This document shows, piece after piece, positions 52,213 through 60,416 of a stretch of 64,000 nucleotides of DNA; position 1 is the stretch's first letter; each line of letters starts with the position of its first letter. The position numbers were made by a program, and so were the translations under genes. This DNA comes from Thermosynechococcus sp. NK55a (GTDB lineage Bacteria > Cyanobacteriota > Cyanobacteriia > Thermosynechococcales > Thermosynechococcaceae). Location of the stretch: assembly GCF_000505665.1 (NCBI RefSeq), contig NC_023033.1:558001-622000 (forward strand). Direction: 5' to 3'. Under the pieces are notes generated by a model. The model saw nothing but the letters and a program-made list of their open reading frames with translations, did not search any database and was not told where the DNA came from.

Positions 52213-53388
52213 TTAGGGGTGGGAGAACGCCACTTGCACCAGTGAAACATCATCGCTGCCAAAGGCAGCGGGCGCTGCATGCCTTTGCACCTGGGAAATC
52301 AACTGGGACAATGGGGGCACAGGGTTTTGGGTATGGGCAGCAATCAGTAATTCCCTAAAGGCTTCCAGACCCCAAACCTGATTGTCGGTTGTTTCAAACT
52401 CATAGACGCCGTCACTAAAGAGATAGAGAACTGCCGAAGGGGAGACTTCAATCGTGGCTTGGGTAAAGACCATGTCAGCAAACATACCAATGGGAATGCC
52501 CGGGGTCTTGAGGAGGGTAGCTCGCCATTGATCAGCCTCAGGGGTGAGGAGGAGTGCCGGCGGGTGTCCACCACTGGCATAGGTCAACTGCCGCGTTTGG
52601 CGATCGTACACGCCGTACCAAATCGTGAAATACTTTTCGTGCTGAGCCGTCATTTGAAAGCCATTGTTGAGGGCTTCAAGAACTTGGGCAGGTTGGAGGA
52701 AATCAAACGTGCCGCTGGTTTGCTCCCGCGTTGTGCTCCGCAACAGATTCAAAACGGAGACCGAAGGCAGAGCCGCCCCCAAGCCATGGCCTGAAACATC
52801 GAGAATGTGGAGCACTAAATAGCGATCGCCCACCCAGCAAAAGTCAAAGCAATCGCCCCCCAACTGACTGGAAGGCAAGAAGTAGTAGTTAATTTTGCAG
52901 GGAGCTTCTTGGGGAGCCGGCAGGAGCGACCGCACATAATCAGCAGCCTCGTGAAGCTCAGCCTCAAGGAGTTGTTTTTGCTTAAGCAGGTCCTGACTCA
53001 GTTGATAGAGGCGCAGACCCGCCTGAATTCGTGCTCGCAGTTCGTTAGGGTCAATGGGCTTTGACAAGAATTCATCGGCACCAGCATCCAAGCCTTGAAT
53101 GCGATCCTCCAGTTCCCCTTTGGCCGTGAGTAGAATAAAAAAACTGCGGGAGAGTTCCTGATCCTGCTTGATGTGACGGCACACCTCTAGGCCGTCCAGT
53201 TCGGGCATCATCCAGTCGCAGATAATCAAGGCGGGTTTCTCGGCGGTGGCGATCGCAATCCCCTCGCGGCCATGACTGGCAACGGATACCTGATAGCCCA
53301 AATCCCTTAGGATTTTCCGCAACAGGAATCGGGTGGTGGGATCATCATCAATAACCAGAATTTGATAGGGCTGGCGATCGCCACTCAT
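52213..53388 (-). CDS. Response regulator with PP2C (RsbU/SpoIIE-type) phosphatase output
   Basis: This 391-residue protein starts with a receiver domain (1-125): acidic pair Asp14-Asp15, phospho-acceptor Asp58 (ICDWMMPELDG) and Lys110. A coiled-coil linker (about 125-155) leads to a SpoIIE-type PP2C domain with GGDCFDF, LHILDVSGHGLGAAL and SDGVYEF metal-binding motifs. Such proteins dephosphorylate STAS anti-anti-sigma factors when activated by a sensor kinase. The window also has a RsbW-like kinase (19.2 kb), but no direct link is shown. It is followed by, but not clearly joined to, the DppC-type permease gene. Confidence 0.95.
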   Translation of the reverse strand: MSGDRQPYQILVIDDDPTTRFLLRKILRDLGYQVSVASHGREGIAIATAEKPALIICDWMMPELDGLEVCRHIKQDQELSRSFFILLTAKGELEDRIQGLDAGADEFLSKPIDPNELRARIQAGLRLYQLSQDLLKQKQLLEAELHEAADYVRSLLPAPQEAPCKINYYFLPSSQLGGDCFDFCWVGDRYLVLHILDVSGHGLGAALPSVSVLNLLRSTTREQTSGTFDFLQPAQVLEALNNGFQMTAQHEKYFTIWYGVYDRQTRQLTYASGGHPPALLLTPEADQWRATLLKTPGIPIGMFADMVFTQATIEVSPSAVLYLFSDGVYEFETTDNQVWGLEAFRELLIAAHTQNPVPPLSQLISQVQRHAAPAAFGSDDVSLVQVAFSHP

Positions 53389-53434
53389 AGCCTAATTCTA
53401 AGAATCTCCCCCTAGTGTATCCCAAGGGCTTTGG

Positions 53435-54571
53435 CTATTTTTGTATCCGCTTGGGATCAAGGGCATCCCGCAGGCCATCGCCGACAATGTTGAAACACAG
53501 CACCGTAAGCACAATCAGTGTGGCCGGCGCCCAGACCAACCAGGGCTGTAAGACCAAGATTGAGGCATTGGTTGCCAAGGAAAGCATATTCCCCCAGGAG
53601 GGATCCGGCTGTTGGATCCCCAAGCCAATGAGACTGAGCACCGATTCCGCCACAATAAAGCTGGGAATCGAGAGCGTTGCCGCAATAATCACGTAGGTCG
53701 CTGTTTGGGGAATAATGTGCCGCACAATAATGTAGAGCGATCGCCCCCCCATGACCTGTGCCGCTTGGACAAAGGCCATTTCCCTAATGCCTAGAACCTG
53801 ACCACGAATGACTCGCGCTAGCCCTGCCCAGCTCACAAAGGACGTGATCACTGTAATCAGCAGGAATCGCTCACCACTACTGAGCCCCACCGGGAGTACT
53901 GCCGCCAAGGCCACCAGCAGATAGATGGTCGGCAGCGTCATCAGCACCTCAACACCCCGCATCAAAACTGCATCGAGCCAGCCGCCAAAGTAGCCGGAAA
54001 TGGCACCCACGAAAATGCCAATCGGGAAGGCGATCGCCACCCCCACAAGCCCAATACTGAGGCTAATGCGGGCACCAAAGAGCAGCCGACTCAGCTGATC
54101 GCGTCCTTGGTCATCGGTTCCCAACAGGTTTAGATAGCCCTTGCCCACCGTGCCAAACAGGTGGCGATCGCTGGGAAACCCCGCAAAGAGAGTACGCGGT
54201 TCAATTTGCGGATGGGTGAGACTCCAGCGCCTCGGTAGGGGCAGGGTAATTTCCAAGAAGCGATAGGGGCTACCCTTAACAAATAGGCGAATCGGCGACG
54301 GTTCCTGCCAGTCCACAATCAAAGGCCGTTCCCCCGTTTCCAAGTTCACAGGACCTAGGCGAGTGGGATAGACATGGGGCCCAAGCCACTGACCATTGGG
54401 GGTGCGCCAGTAAATCCGGGTGGGGGGCAGTAGGGCACCATCCACTTGAAAGGCATAGGGACTATAGGGGGCAATAAAATCTGCAGCGATCGCCAGCAGG
54501 TACAAAGTCAGCAACACCCCCAAACTGACCATCACTAAGGGGTTGCGCCGCAGCGTTTGCCAAGGGGTCAT
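53435..54571 (-). CDS. Peptide/nickel ABC transporter permease, DppC type
   Basis: The 378-residue inner-membrane protein carries the BPD_transp_1 fold, with the EAA-type loop around RGQVLGIREMAFVQAAQVMG, and six helices. The N-terminus (LGVLLTLYLLAIAADFIAPYSPY) is that of OppC/DppC proteins. A long loop of about 110 residues after helix 1 is unusually large. No partner DppB or ATPase is adjacent; the solute-binding lipoprotein at 13.9 kb might serve it. Subunit scattering is common in cyanobacteria. Confidence 0.92.
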   Translation of the reverse strand: MTPWQTLRRNPLVMVSLGVLLTLYLLAIAADFIAPYSPYAFQVDGALLPPTRIYWRTPNGQWLGPHVYPTRLGPVNLETGERPLIVDWQEPSPIRLFVKGSPYRFLEITLPLPRRWSLTHPQIEPRTLFAGFPSDRHLFGTVGKGYLNLLGTDDQGRDQLSRLLFGARISLSIGLVGVAIAFPIGIFVGAISGYFGGWLDAVLMRGVEVLMTLPTIYLLVALAAVLPVGLSSGERFLLITVITSFVSWAGLARVIRGQVLGIREMAFVQAAQVMGGRSLYIIVRHIIPQTATYVIIAATLSIPSFIVAESVLSLIGLGIQQPDPSWGNMLSLATNASILVLQPWLVWAPATLIVLTVLCFNIVGDGLRDALDPKRIQK

Positions 54572-54970
54572 TCGTCACTTATCCGCGAGGGTACAGACTA
54601 TACAGCCTTTTTTCTATCCTAGGGCTGCTGTAGCAGACTGAATGCCTACACGTATTCCACACTTTTTAGAAAGGCACCACTGCGCTGTAGGTAAGTTTTA
54701 GCCAAAAATCAATAGGCGATCAATAAAACTTAACAAAGCAATGATAAATTTCTCTTCTTGTTCGGTAGGACTGATTGACTCAAATTAACATTTTCTTAAA
54801 AAGAATACTTCTCCTTTGCAATAAAGTGGTAGCTTTATTAAATGTAATCATTCTTTAGTCAGATCATTCTCGCAAACACCCTTTTTCTGGTGTGGGCACC
54901 TGTTGATTAAAAAATAATTGAGTTGCTTGATTCATTTGAATATCGTTCTGATAGAGGAAGTACAGAGCGA
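54572..54970. other. AT-rich intergenic region upstream of cyAbrB
   Basis: No gene is supported. This 400-bp stretch between divergent genes is very AT-rich and should contain the promoters of both. A weak hairpin (ACACC...GGTGT, about 54876-54893) is present, without function that I can name. Confidence 0.5.
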
Positions 54971-55372
54971 ATGAAAAAACCGAAGCCCCTAACTGGTAAA
55001 GCGCTCCTGCAGCGATTACGTGAATTAGGTTCTGCATCCCGTAAAGAAGCAGCAAAGCTCTGTGGCTACTATCGCGTCACAAAATCCGGTCAGGTGCGTG
55101 TCAACTTAGGGAAATTTTACGAAGCGGTACTCGCTGCCGGCGGACTCGAAGTACAGCCGTCGGAGCAGGAAATCAATGGTCACTCAGGACGGGGGCGATC
55201 CCCCTCCTATCGGGTAAAAGTGCACCAAAATGGCCAGATTGTGATTGGTGCTGCCTATACCAAAGCGATGAACCTAAAGCCGGGGGATACGTTTAAAATT
55301 AAGCAGGGGTATAAACATATTCATCTCTACCTCATCGATCCAGAAGCAGTGGATGACGCCCCCGCAGAGTAA
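54971..55372 (+). CDS. cyAbrB-type transcriptional regulator
   Basis: I start at ATG 54971 (MKKPKPLTGKALLQRLRELG); 54923 is an in-frame alternative. This 133-residue protein has the cyanobacterial AbrB layout: an N-terminal conserved helical region (KALLQRLRELGSASRKEAAKLCGYY) and a C-terminal AbrB-like DNA-binding part (YRVKVHQNGQIVIGAAY...LKPGDTFKIKQGYKHIHL). cyAbrB proteins control carbon and nitrogen genes. It overlaps coaX by 20 bp, so cyAbrB, coaX and ccmO may form one operon. Confidence 0.92.
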   Translation: MKKPKPLTGKALLQRLRELGSASRKEAAKLCGYYRVTKSGQVRVNLGKFYEAVLAAGGLEVQPSEQEINGHSGRGRSPSYRVKVHQNGQIVIGAAYTKAMNLKPGDTFKIKQGYKHIHLYLIDPEAVDDAPAE

Positions 55373-56117
55373 TCAATGGTTTGCCCTGATTATTGGCAAT
55401 ACTCGGCAGCACTGGGCACTCTTTAGGGGTGAGCACCTCAGCCGCACTTGGCACCTGACCCCTGAGGAAGCTGCCTTCAATCCTGCCCAAGACTACCCCA
55501 ACCTCCCCTGCTGGGGGGCCAGTGTTGGTTCTGTGCCCTTGCACCAAGTCTATCCGAGGGCGATCGCCCTCACCCTCGAAGATATTCCGATTCCCCAGAT
55601 GTACCCCACCCTAGGGTTGGACCGTGCCCTTGCCCTCTGGGGAGCACTTCAGGTCTATGGGGCACCGGTGTGTGTCGTGGATGCCGGCACCGCCCTAACG
55701 CTGACCCTAGCCAACGATCGCCGTGAATTTGCTGGCGGTGTGATTCTTGCCGGTGTTGGATTAATGGCGCGAGCCCTAGCGGACTACACGGCAGCTTTAC
55801 CCTATGTGACGCTGCCCACAGACCCCCCCCGCCGTTGGGGCACTACCACCACTACCGCTATTGAAAGCGGCCTCTACTATGGCACTGCCGCCATTTTGCA
55901 AGCCTATCTGGCCGCCTTTTTTCAGGAGTTTCCCCAAGGCACAGTGATTGTGACCGGGGGCGATCGCCCCTTTGTCAGTGACCTGCTGCGGACATTTTTA
56001 GATTCCGATCGCTGGTGTGAGGATGATCATCTTGTTTTTTGGGGCATCCGCGCTCTCCGCAATCTAGCCGCTAAGATAGAAATGCACCCCATCAAAAGGA
56101 TTGACGAATTCCGCTAA
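55353..56117 (+). CDS. coaX: Type III pantothenate kinase
   Basis: This 254-residue kinase catalyses the first step of coenzyme A synthesis. The ASKHA-fold phosphate-1 motif is present as LIIGNTRQHWALF (GNTxxxxA/F), with the usual Asp replaced in the DxGNT motif. The VDAGTALTL segment and VTGGDRPF are also typical. It overlaps cyAbrB by 20 bp and ccmO by one base (TAATG), so translation is coupled with both. Confidence 0.92.
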   Translation: MTPPQSNQWFALIIGNTRQHWALFRGEHLSRTWHLTPEEAAFNPAQDYPNLPCWGASVGSVPLHQVYPRAIALTLEDIPIPQMYPTLGLDRALALWGALQVYGAPVCVVDAGTALTLTLANDRREFAGGVILAGVGLMARALADYTAALPYVTLPTDPPRRWGTTTTTAIESGLYYGTAAILQAYLAAFFQEFPQGTVIVTGGDRPFVSDLLRTFLDSDRWCEDDHLVFWGIRALRNLAAKIEMHPIKRIDEFR

Positions 56118-56878
56118 TGGAGCGACGGGATGACTTTACGGATTTGGCCTTAGGACTGGTCTCAGCCCAGAGCTTTCCGGCGATCGTGGGTATTGCTGAT
56201 CACATGCTCAAATCCTCCGATGTCCTCCTAGTGGGCTATGAAAAAATTGGCGGTGGTCACTGTAGTGCGATCGTCCGCGGGCGAATTGCCGATGTGCGCC
56301 TTGCGGTGGAAGAGGGCGCTGAGCGGGCGCAGCAATTTGGTCAAGAACTTAGTACGTTAGTGATTCCCCGACCTGATCCCAACCTAGAAAAAATTCTCCC
56401 CATTGGCAGTCTTCTTGCCCAGATTGCTTCTAAAAGTCGCGGCCATCGCCTCAGTAGCCATGCCGTGGGTCTTCTGGAAACGCGGGGATTTCCGGCCATG
56501 GTGGGGGCAGCCGATGCCATGCTCAAGGCCGCCGATGTGATGCTGACGGCCTACGAAACTATTGGGGCAGGGTTATGTACAGCCATTATTCGCGGTACGG
56601 CCTCCAATACGGCGATCGCCCTCGAGGCCGGAATGGCAGAAGCGGATCGCATTGGCGAACTCCATGCAGTGATGTTGGTGCCCCGTCCGCTGGAGGATTT
56701 GGATCAATCCTTGCCCTTGGCACCTGCCCTCCAGCGGGAACTGCAACCCCTGCGTCTGCCCCTCACCCTCAAGCAAAAAGAAACCGAACCCCTTGCTCTC
56801 CAAGGGGCGGCTCAAGAGAGTGTGGCTGTGGAAGCCGCCGCCGAAAGAGTGTCCGTCGACTCCCCTGCCAATCCCTGA
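56117..56878 (+). CDS. ccmO: Carboxysome shell protein with two BMC domains
   Basis: The 253-residue protein has two BMC domains in tandem: residues about 11-85 (ALGLVSAQSFPAIVGIADHM) and about 115-190 (AVGLLETRGFPAMVGAADAM). The pseudo-symmetrical pattern matches CcmO, needed for beta-carboxysome shell assembly. The C-terminus (about 195-253) is a Leu/Pro/Glu-rich extension. It is not in a ccmKLMN cluster here; the operon partner genes are cyAbrB and coaX. Its last 67 bp overlap the convergent flavoprotein gene. Confidence 0.95.
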   Translation: MERRDDFTDLALGLVSAQSFPAIVGIADHMLKSSDVLLVGYEKIGGGHCSAIVRGRIADVRLAVEEGAERAQQFGQELSTLVIPRPDPNLEKILPIGSLLAQIASKSRGHRLSSHAVGLLETRGFPAMVGAADAMLKAADVMLTAYETIGAGLCTAIIRGTASNTAIALEAGMAEADRIGELHAVMLVPRPLEDLDQSLPLAPALQRELQPLRLPLTLKQKETEPLALQGAAQESVAVEAAAERVSVDSPANP

Positions 56879-58092
56879 CCGGCAATCCAGCCTGTTGTCC
56901 AGGCACTTTGCAGGTTAAAGCCCCCCGTCACACCATCCATATCGAGAATTTCGCCGGCCAGGAATAGCCCCTCACAGCAGCGGCTAGCCATTGTCTTGAA
57001 GTCCACTTCCTTGAGAGCCACCCCACCGCAGGTCACAAACTCCTCCTTGAAGCTGCCTTTGCCAGCGATCGCGAATGTGCCTCGGTGTAAGACCTCCGCC
57101 AGAGCCAGCAGTTGCTTTTTACGCAAATGTGCCCAAGTTTGCTCAGGGGGAATACCAAGGGTGGTGGTCCAGTAGCTCCAGAGGCGACGGGGCAGCGGAA
57201 AGGGACAATGGTTAGCGATCGCCCGCTTCGGGGTATGGCTGCGACAGGCTGCCAACTCCCCTTGAATCTGCGGCAGCGATAGGTGGGGGAGCCAGTTGAT
57301 CACTAAGAGGCCGCGATAGTTGTGAGCCGCCAAGGCACGCGCTCCCCATGCCGAGAGTTTTAGGACCACGGGGCCACTGAACCCCCAATGGGTAACGAGA
57401 ATTGCGCCTGTTTGCGTCAAGGGCGGCTGCTGCGGCAGTTTGAGGGTAGCTTGCACAGTTGGGACACTGAGGCCTGAGCGCTCCTGCAAGAGGGGGTCAT
57501 TAATTTGAAACGTAAACAGCGAAGGTACCGGCGGAATAATCGTGTGTCCCAATTGCGCCGCCAACCGATAGCCATGGGAACTACTGCCCGTGGTCAAAAG
57601 GACGCGATCGCCCACAAGGGGTTGAGCCTGCTGAGCAATCGTGACGTGAAACTGGCTGCCCACTTTGGCAATGTCCTTGACCGCTGCACGGGTACGAATG
57701 CGAATGCCCAAGGCTGTTGCTTCCTGCACAAGGCAGTCAATAATCGTTTGTGAGTCATCACTCACAGGAAAGATCCGCCCATCGGCCTCAGTTTTCAGCT
57801 TCACTCCCCGCGCCTCAAACCAAGCGATCGTGTCTTGGGGTTGGAAGCGACTAAAGGCACCCCGTAAGGCCTTGCCACCACGGGGATAGTGTTGCGCCAA
57901 CAGCGCCGGATCAAAACAGTGGTGGGTGACATTGCAGCGACCACCACCAGAGATGTGGACTTTGCTGAGCACCGCTGCCCCAGCTTCTAAAATAGTGACG
58001 CGATCGCGAGGATTAGCCGTGGCACAGGAGATCGCCCCAAAAAATCCAGCGGCACCCCCGCCAATGACCAAAATCTGCCGAGTCACGATCAA
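56812..58092 (-). CDS. HI0933/BaiN-like NAD(P)/FAD-dependent oxidoreductase
   Basis: The 426-residue flavoprotein begins with the dinucleotide-binding loop VIGGGAAGFFGAI. The SKVHISGGGRCNVTHH segment is diagnostic of the HI0933 (YhiN/BaiN) family, as is the C-terminal GEILDMDGVTGGFNLQSAW. Family members bind FAD; substrates are mostly unknown. Its 3' end overlaps ccmO by 67 bp on the opposite strand. It starts 4 bp inside the end of the MscS-like gene (58089), so the two are cotranslated. Confidence 0.93.
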   Translation of the reverse strand: MIVTRQILVIGGGAAGFFGAISCATANPRDRVTILEAGAAVLSKVHISGGGRCNVTHHCFDPALLAQHYPRGGKALRGAFSRFQPQDTIAWFEARGVKLKTEADGRIFPVSDDSQTIIDCLVQEATALGIRIRTRAAVKDIAKVGSQFHVTIAQQAQPLVGDRVLLTTGSSSHGYRLAAQLGHTIIPPVPSLFTFQINDPLLQERSGLSVPTVQATLKLPQQPPLTQTGAILVTHWGFSGPVVLKLSAWGARALAAHNYRGLLVINWLPHLSLPQIQGELAACRSHTPKRAIANHCPFPLPRRLWSYWTTTLGIPPEQTWAHLRKKQLLALAEVLHRGTFAIAGKGSFKEEFVTCGGVALKEVDFKTMASRCCEGLFLAGEILDMDGVTGGFNLQSAWTTGWIAGQGLAGESTDTLSAAASTATLS

Positions 58093-59837
58093 GATTCCAA
58101 GGGAAAAGGATAGGTCTTTTCATTGTTGCCGTTTTTGCCGTTGCGATCGCGCACCAAATGAAGCTGTTGATGCAGCCGACCCACGGCAATCCCCTCTGCA
58201 GCCATGAGGTTGAGGAGACGACGGCGAAACTCCCGCCCCACAGCCCATTGCTGTCCCGGTTGTGTCTTAATCCAAATGCGCACGAGTAAGCCACTGGCAG
58301 TAATCTGATCAATTCCTAAGATCTCTGGCCGCTCCAGCATCTTGAGTTGCCACTCAGGTTCTGCGTAGAAGTGGGTACTGACGTCATTCAGCAGCGACAA
58401 CAGGCGATCGGGATTGGTTTCAATATCCACCCACAGCTCTAGGTTGACACGTGACCAAGTACGGGTGAGGTTGGCCACCTTTGTAATCGTACTATTGGGA
58501 ATAGTGATGAGATGCCCCTCCGCATTGCGTAGCTGCGTAATCCGTAAGTTGAGATTTTCTACCATTCCTGAATAGGGTTCAATTGCCACCACATCCCCAA
58601 TACCGTATTGGTCCTCCCAGACAATTAACAGGCCATTGATCACATCCTTAACCAAATTTTGGGAACCAAGGGAAATAGCCAAGGCGAGAAACCCCCCCAC
58701 AGCCAGAATGGATGAGACAGGCATGCCCAGCGAACTCAGAATCACAACCAGCCGCGTTAAATAAATAACTGCAGTCTTCAAACTCCGCATCACTTCAATG
58801 GTGGTGCTAATCCGCAATGTTTGGCGCTGGGTATCGGCAAACTTGAGGAGATTATTTTGCTCCCAGAAGACACGAATGCGATCAAAGGCCAAATCGGCAA
58901 ATTGATTCAGCAGCCCAGTGCCAAACCAGACCACCATCCAGAGAATCGGCAGGCCATAGACTTGAGAACTCAGCCCGCGAGTCATGGGGAAGAGCCGCAG
59001 AATTGCTGCTAGGCCGAGCAGCCAGAGAGCCACTTGTACCCACAACAGCAGATAGCGAACGAGACTAATGAGTTTAATGCGCTGCTTGAGAAAAAAGTGA
59101 TGTCGCAGGTGGGGTAGAAGCGGCAAAACCCATTCGGGTTCGGCGGTTTGAGGGGTCGCTGTGTCCAGTTGCCCTTGCAGATGCTTGCGTTGGCGGATTA
59201 AGAATCGCTGTACAATTAAAATGACAAAACTGCCTGCTCCCACCTTCAAAAAAATCAAGACAGCCTGCTGGATTTGCCTGATTAGGGCAGCGTGGGTGCG
59301 TTCTTGAATCGCTTGGTTCATCTGCTGCTGCAAAATGTCTCGCCACTGCTGGGCAAGGGTTTCGGGAGGTAGTTGATGGTAGTTGCTGTCGGCCTCTGTT
59401 ACCGTCAGGAGGCGAGTGGTGCGTTCCGCTTGGCCAATGCGAGCACTGATCACCAAAGCATTATGGAGGCGGGCAACACCAATATCTACTCTCGCGGGCG
59501 ATCGCCGATCGTCCTCAAGGGCACTATGAAGTACCCGTCGCAGATTAGACTGGATGAGCTCGGCCCGGAGTTCAACGGGCATGACATCACCGAGTTTGCT
59601 GCGATCGCGAATTGTCGGTGCAGCAATTGTAAAGAGTGTATTGCCATCAAAACGCACATCGGTAATTTCTAGTTCACCCATGCGAGTGACGCCAGGGGGC
59701 AGCGGAGTGGCAGGGGTTTGATTGATTGCCGGTAGGGGGAGTTGAGCCAGGCTCGGCCAAGGAGAGAGAATGGCTAAAAAGAAGGTCAGAAAGGCGATCG
59801 CTCCCCAGCGCCAGAATTGTTTATGCCAGTTGATCAT
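58089..59837 (-). CDS. MscS-family mechanosensitive channel with large N-terminal domain
   Basis: The 582-residue protein has a signal peptide, a periplasmic N-terminal domain of about 150 residues, several membrane helices and a C-terminal MscS domain. The pore-lining helix and the beta domain are visible as GGFLALAISLGSQNLVKDVINGLL-type sequence (bases about 58695-58625), DQYGIGDVVAIEPYSG and NSTITKVANLT. It probably releases solutes on osmotic downshock. The HI0933-like gene overlaps its end by 4 bp. Confidence 0.93.
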   Translation of the reverse strand: MINWHKQFWRWGAIAFLTFFLAILSPWPSLAQLPLPAINQTPATPLPPGVTRMGELEITDVRFDGNTLFTIAAPTIRDRSKLGDVMPVELRAELIQSNLRRVLHSALEDDRRSPARVDIGVARLHNALVISARIGQAERTTRLLTVTEADSNYHQLPPETLAQQWRDILQQQMNQAIQERTHAALIRQIQQAVLIFLKVGAGSFVILIVQRFLIRQRKHLQGQLDTATPQTAEPEWVLPLLPHLRHHFFLKQRIKLISLVRYLLLWVQVALWLLGLAAILRLFPMTRGLSSQVYGLPILWMVVWFGTGLLNQFADLAFDRIRVFWEQNNLLKFADTQRQTLRISTTIEVMRSLKTAVIYLTRLVVILSSLGMPVSSILAVGGFLALAISLGSQNLVKDVINGLLIVWEDQYGIGDVVAIEPYSGMVENLNLRITQLRNAEGHLITIPNSTITKVANLTRTWSRVNLELWVDIETNPDRLLSLLNDVSTHFYAEPEWQLKMLERPEILGIDQITASGLLVRIWIKTQPGQQWAVGREFRRRLLNLMAAEGIAVGRLHQQLHLVRDRNGKNGNNEKTYPFPLES

Positions 59838-59920
59838 CTACTGCCAATAGTTTGCTTGAAGGCAAACAGTGCTACAAGTATCCTCTCACCTTTTGAGGGC
59901 TTGACCCAGTTCAAGGTTCC

Positions 59921-60157
59921 CTAGGGGCGATTGCCAAGGTTGCGGGGAGTGCAGTCGCTAACCACATCGCGGATTAAGGAAAGACGCGAGGAAATGTACC
60001 GTTCCAGATGATAGCGCTGGTGGTGCTCCAGGGGGTAAACATCACTAAACTGCGTCACTAGCCACCCCTGTAGGGAGTGATCGTCCATACTCAACAATCG
60101 TCCCACCTGTGCTTGCTCAACAAAGTGCCAGAACTGACGAAGGAGAGAGGGGGTCAT
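59921..60157 (-). CDS. Small conserved-looking hypothetical protein
   Basis: A 78-residue basic and helical protein (LLRQFWHFVEQAQVGRLLSM, then HHQRYHLERYISSRLSLIRD). There is no membrane segment. The two amphipathic helices with many aromatic residues and good codon use suggest a real gene. The family is unknown to me. A GGAGGG-like site lies just upstream of its ATG on the minus strand. Confidence 0.7.
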   Translation of the reverse strand: MTPSLLRQFWHFVEQAQVGRLLSMDDHSLQGWLVTQFSDVYPLEHHQRYHLERYISSRLSLIRDVVSDCTPRNLGNRP

Positions 60158-60416
60158 ACTTGCCCTCCTTTTAAGGTTTTCTTTAGATTTTGCCTATCTA
60201 CTACCATACGTCGAGCCTGGGATGTTGGGGAGGAATCTGCGGAAGCTGCAACTAAAGTTAGGGAATCCACATGAAGTTCTGTAAACTTGTGTTGCGATTT
60301 CTCACTCCTCACTGTAACCCGTGATTCCTTGGGGATGCCCCGCTAACGGTAGGACGGTGAACCGCTAAAATAGTAAGGCTTTGCTTTACCAACATACTCA
60401 GAAATCATTGGGGTCT
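60158..60416. other. Intergenic region before aspS
   Basis: This 259-bp stretch contains the promoter of aspS. It includes an ACTCCTCAC sequence near 60304-60312 and a short GGGGATGCCCC hairpin near 60331; both may be chance. I see no gene. Confidence 0.4.

Noticed and set aside
54864-55055. 63-codon minus-strand frame upstream of cyAbrB
   Set aside because: It overlaps the well-supported N-terminus of cyAbrB and lies in AT-rich promoter DNA.
59850-59867. GTTTGC/GCAAAC inverted repeat between the MscS-like and small hypothetical genes
   Set aside because: The stem is weak and without a T run; an operator is possible but unsupported.
60290-60345. ACTCCTCAC and a small hairpin resembling the Yfr1 small RNA
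   Set aside because: The conserved motif is ACTCCTCACAC, the last bases differ, and there is no terminator T run. Yfr1 is usually near guaB/trxA, which are absent.
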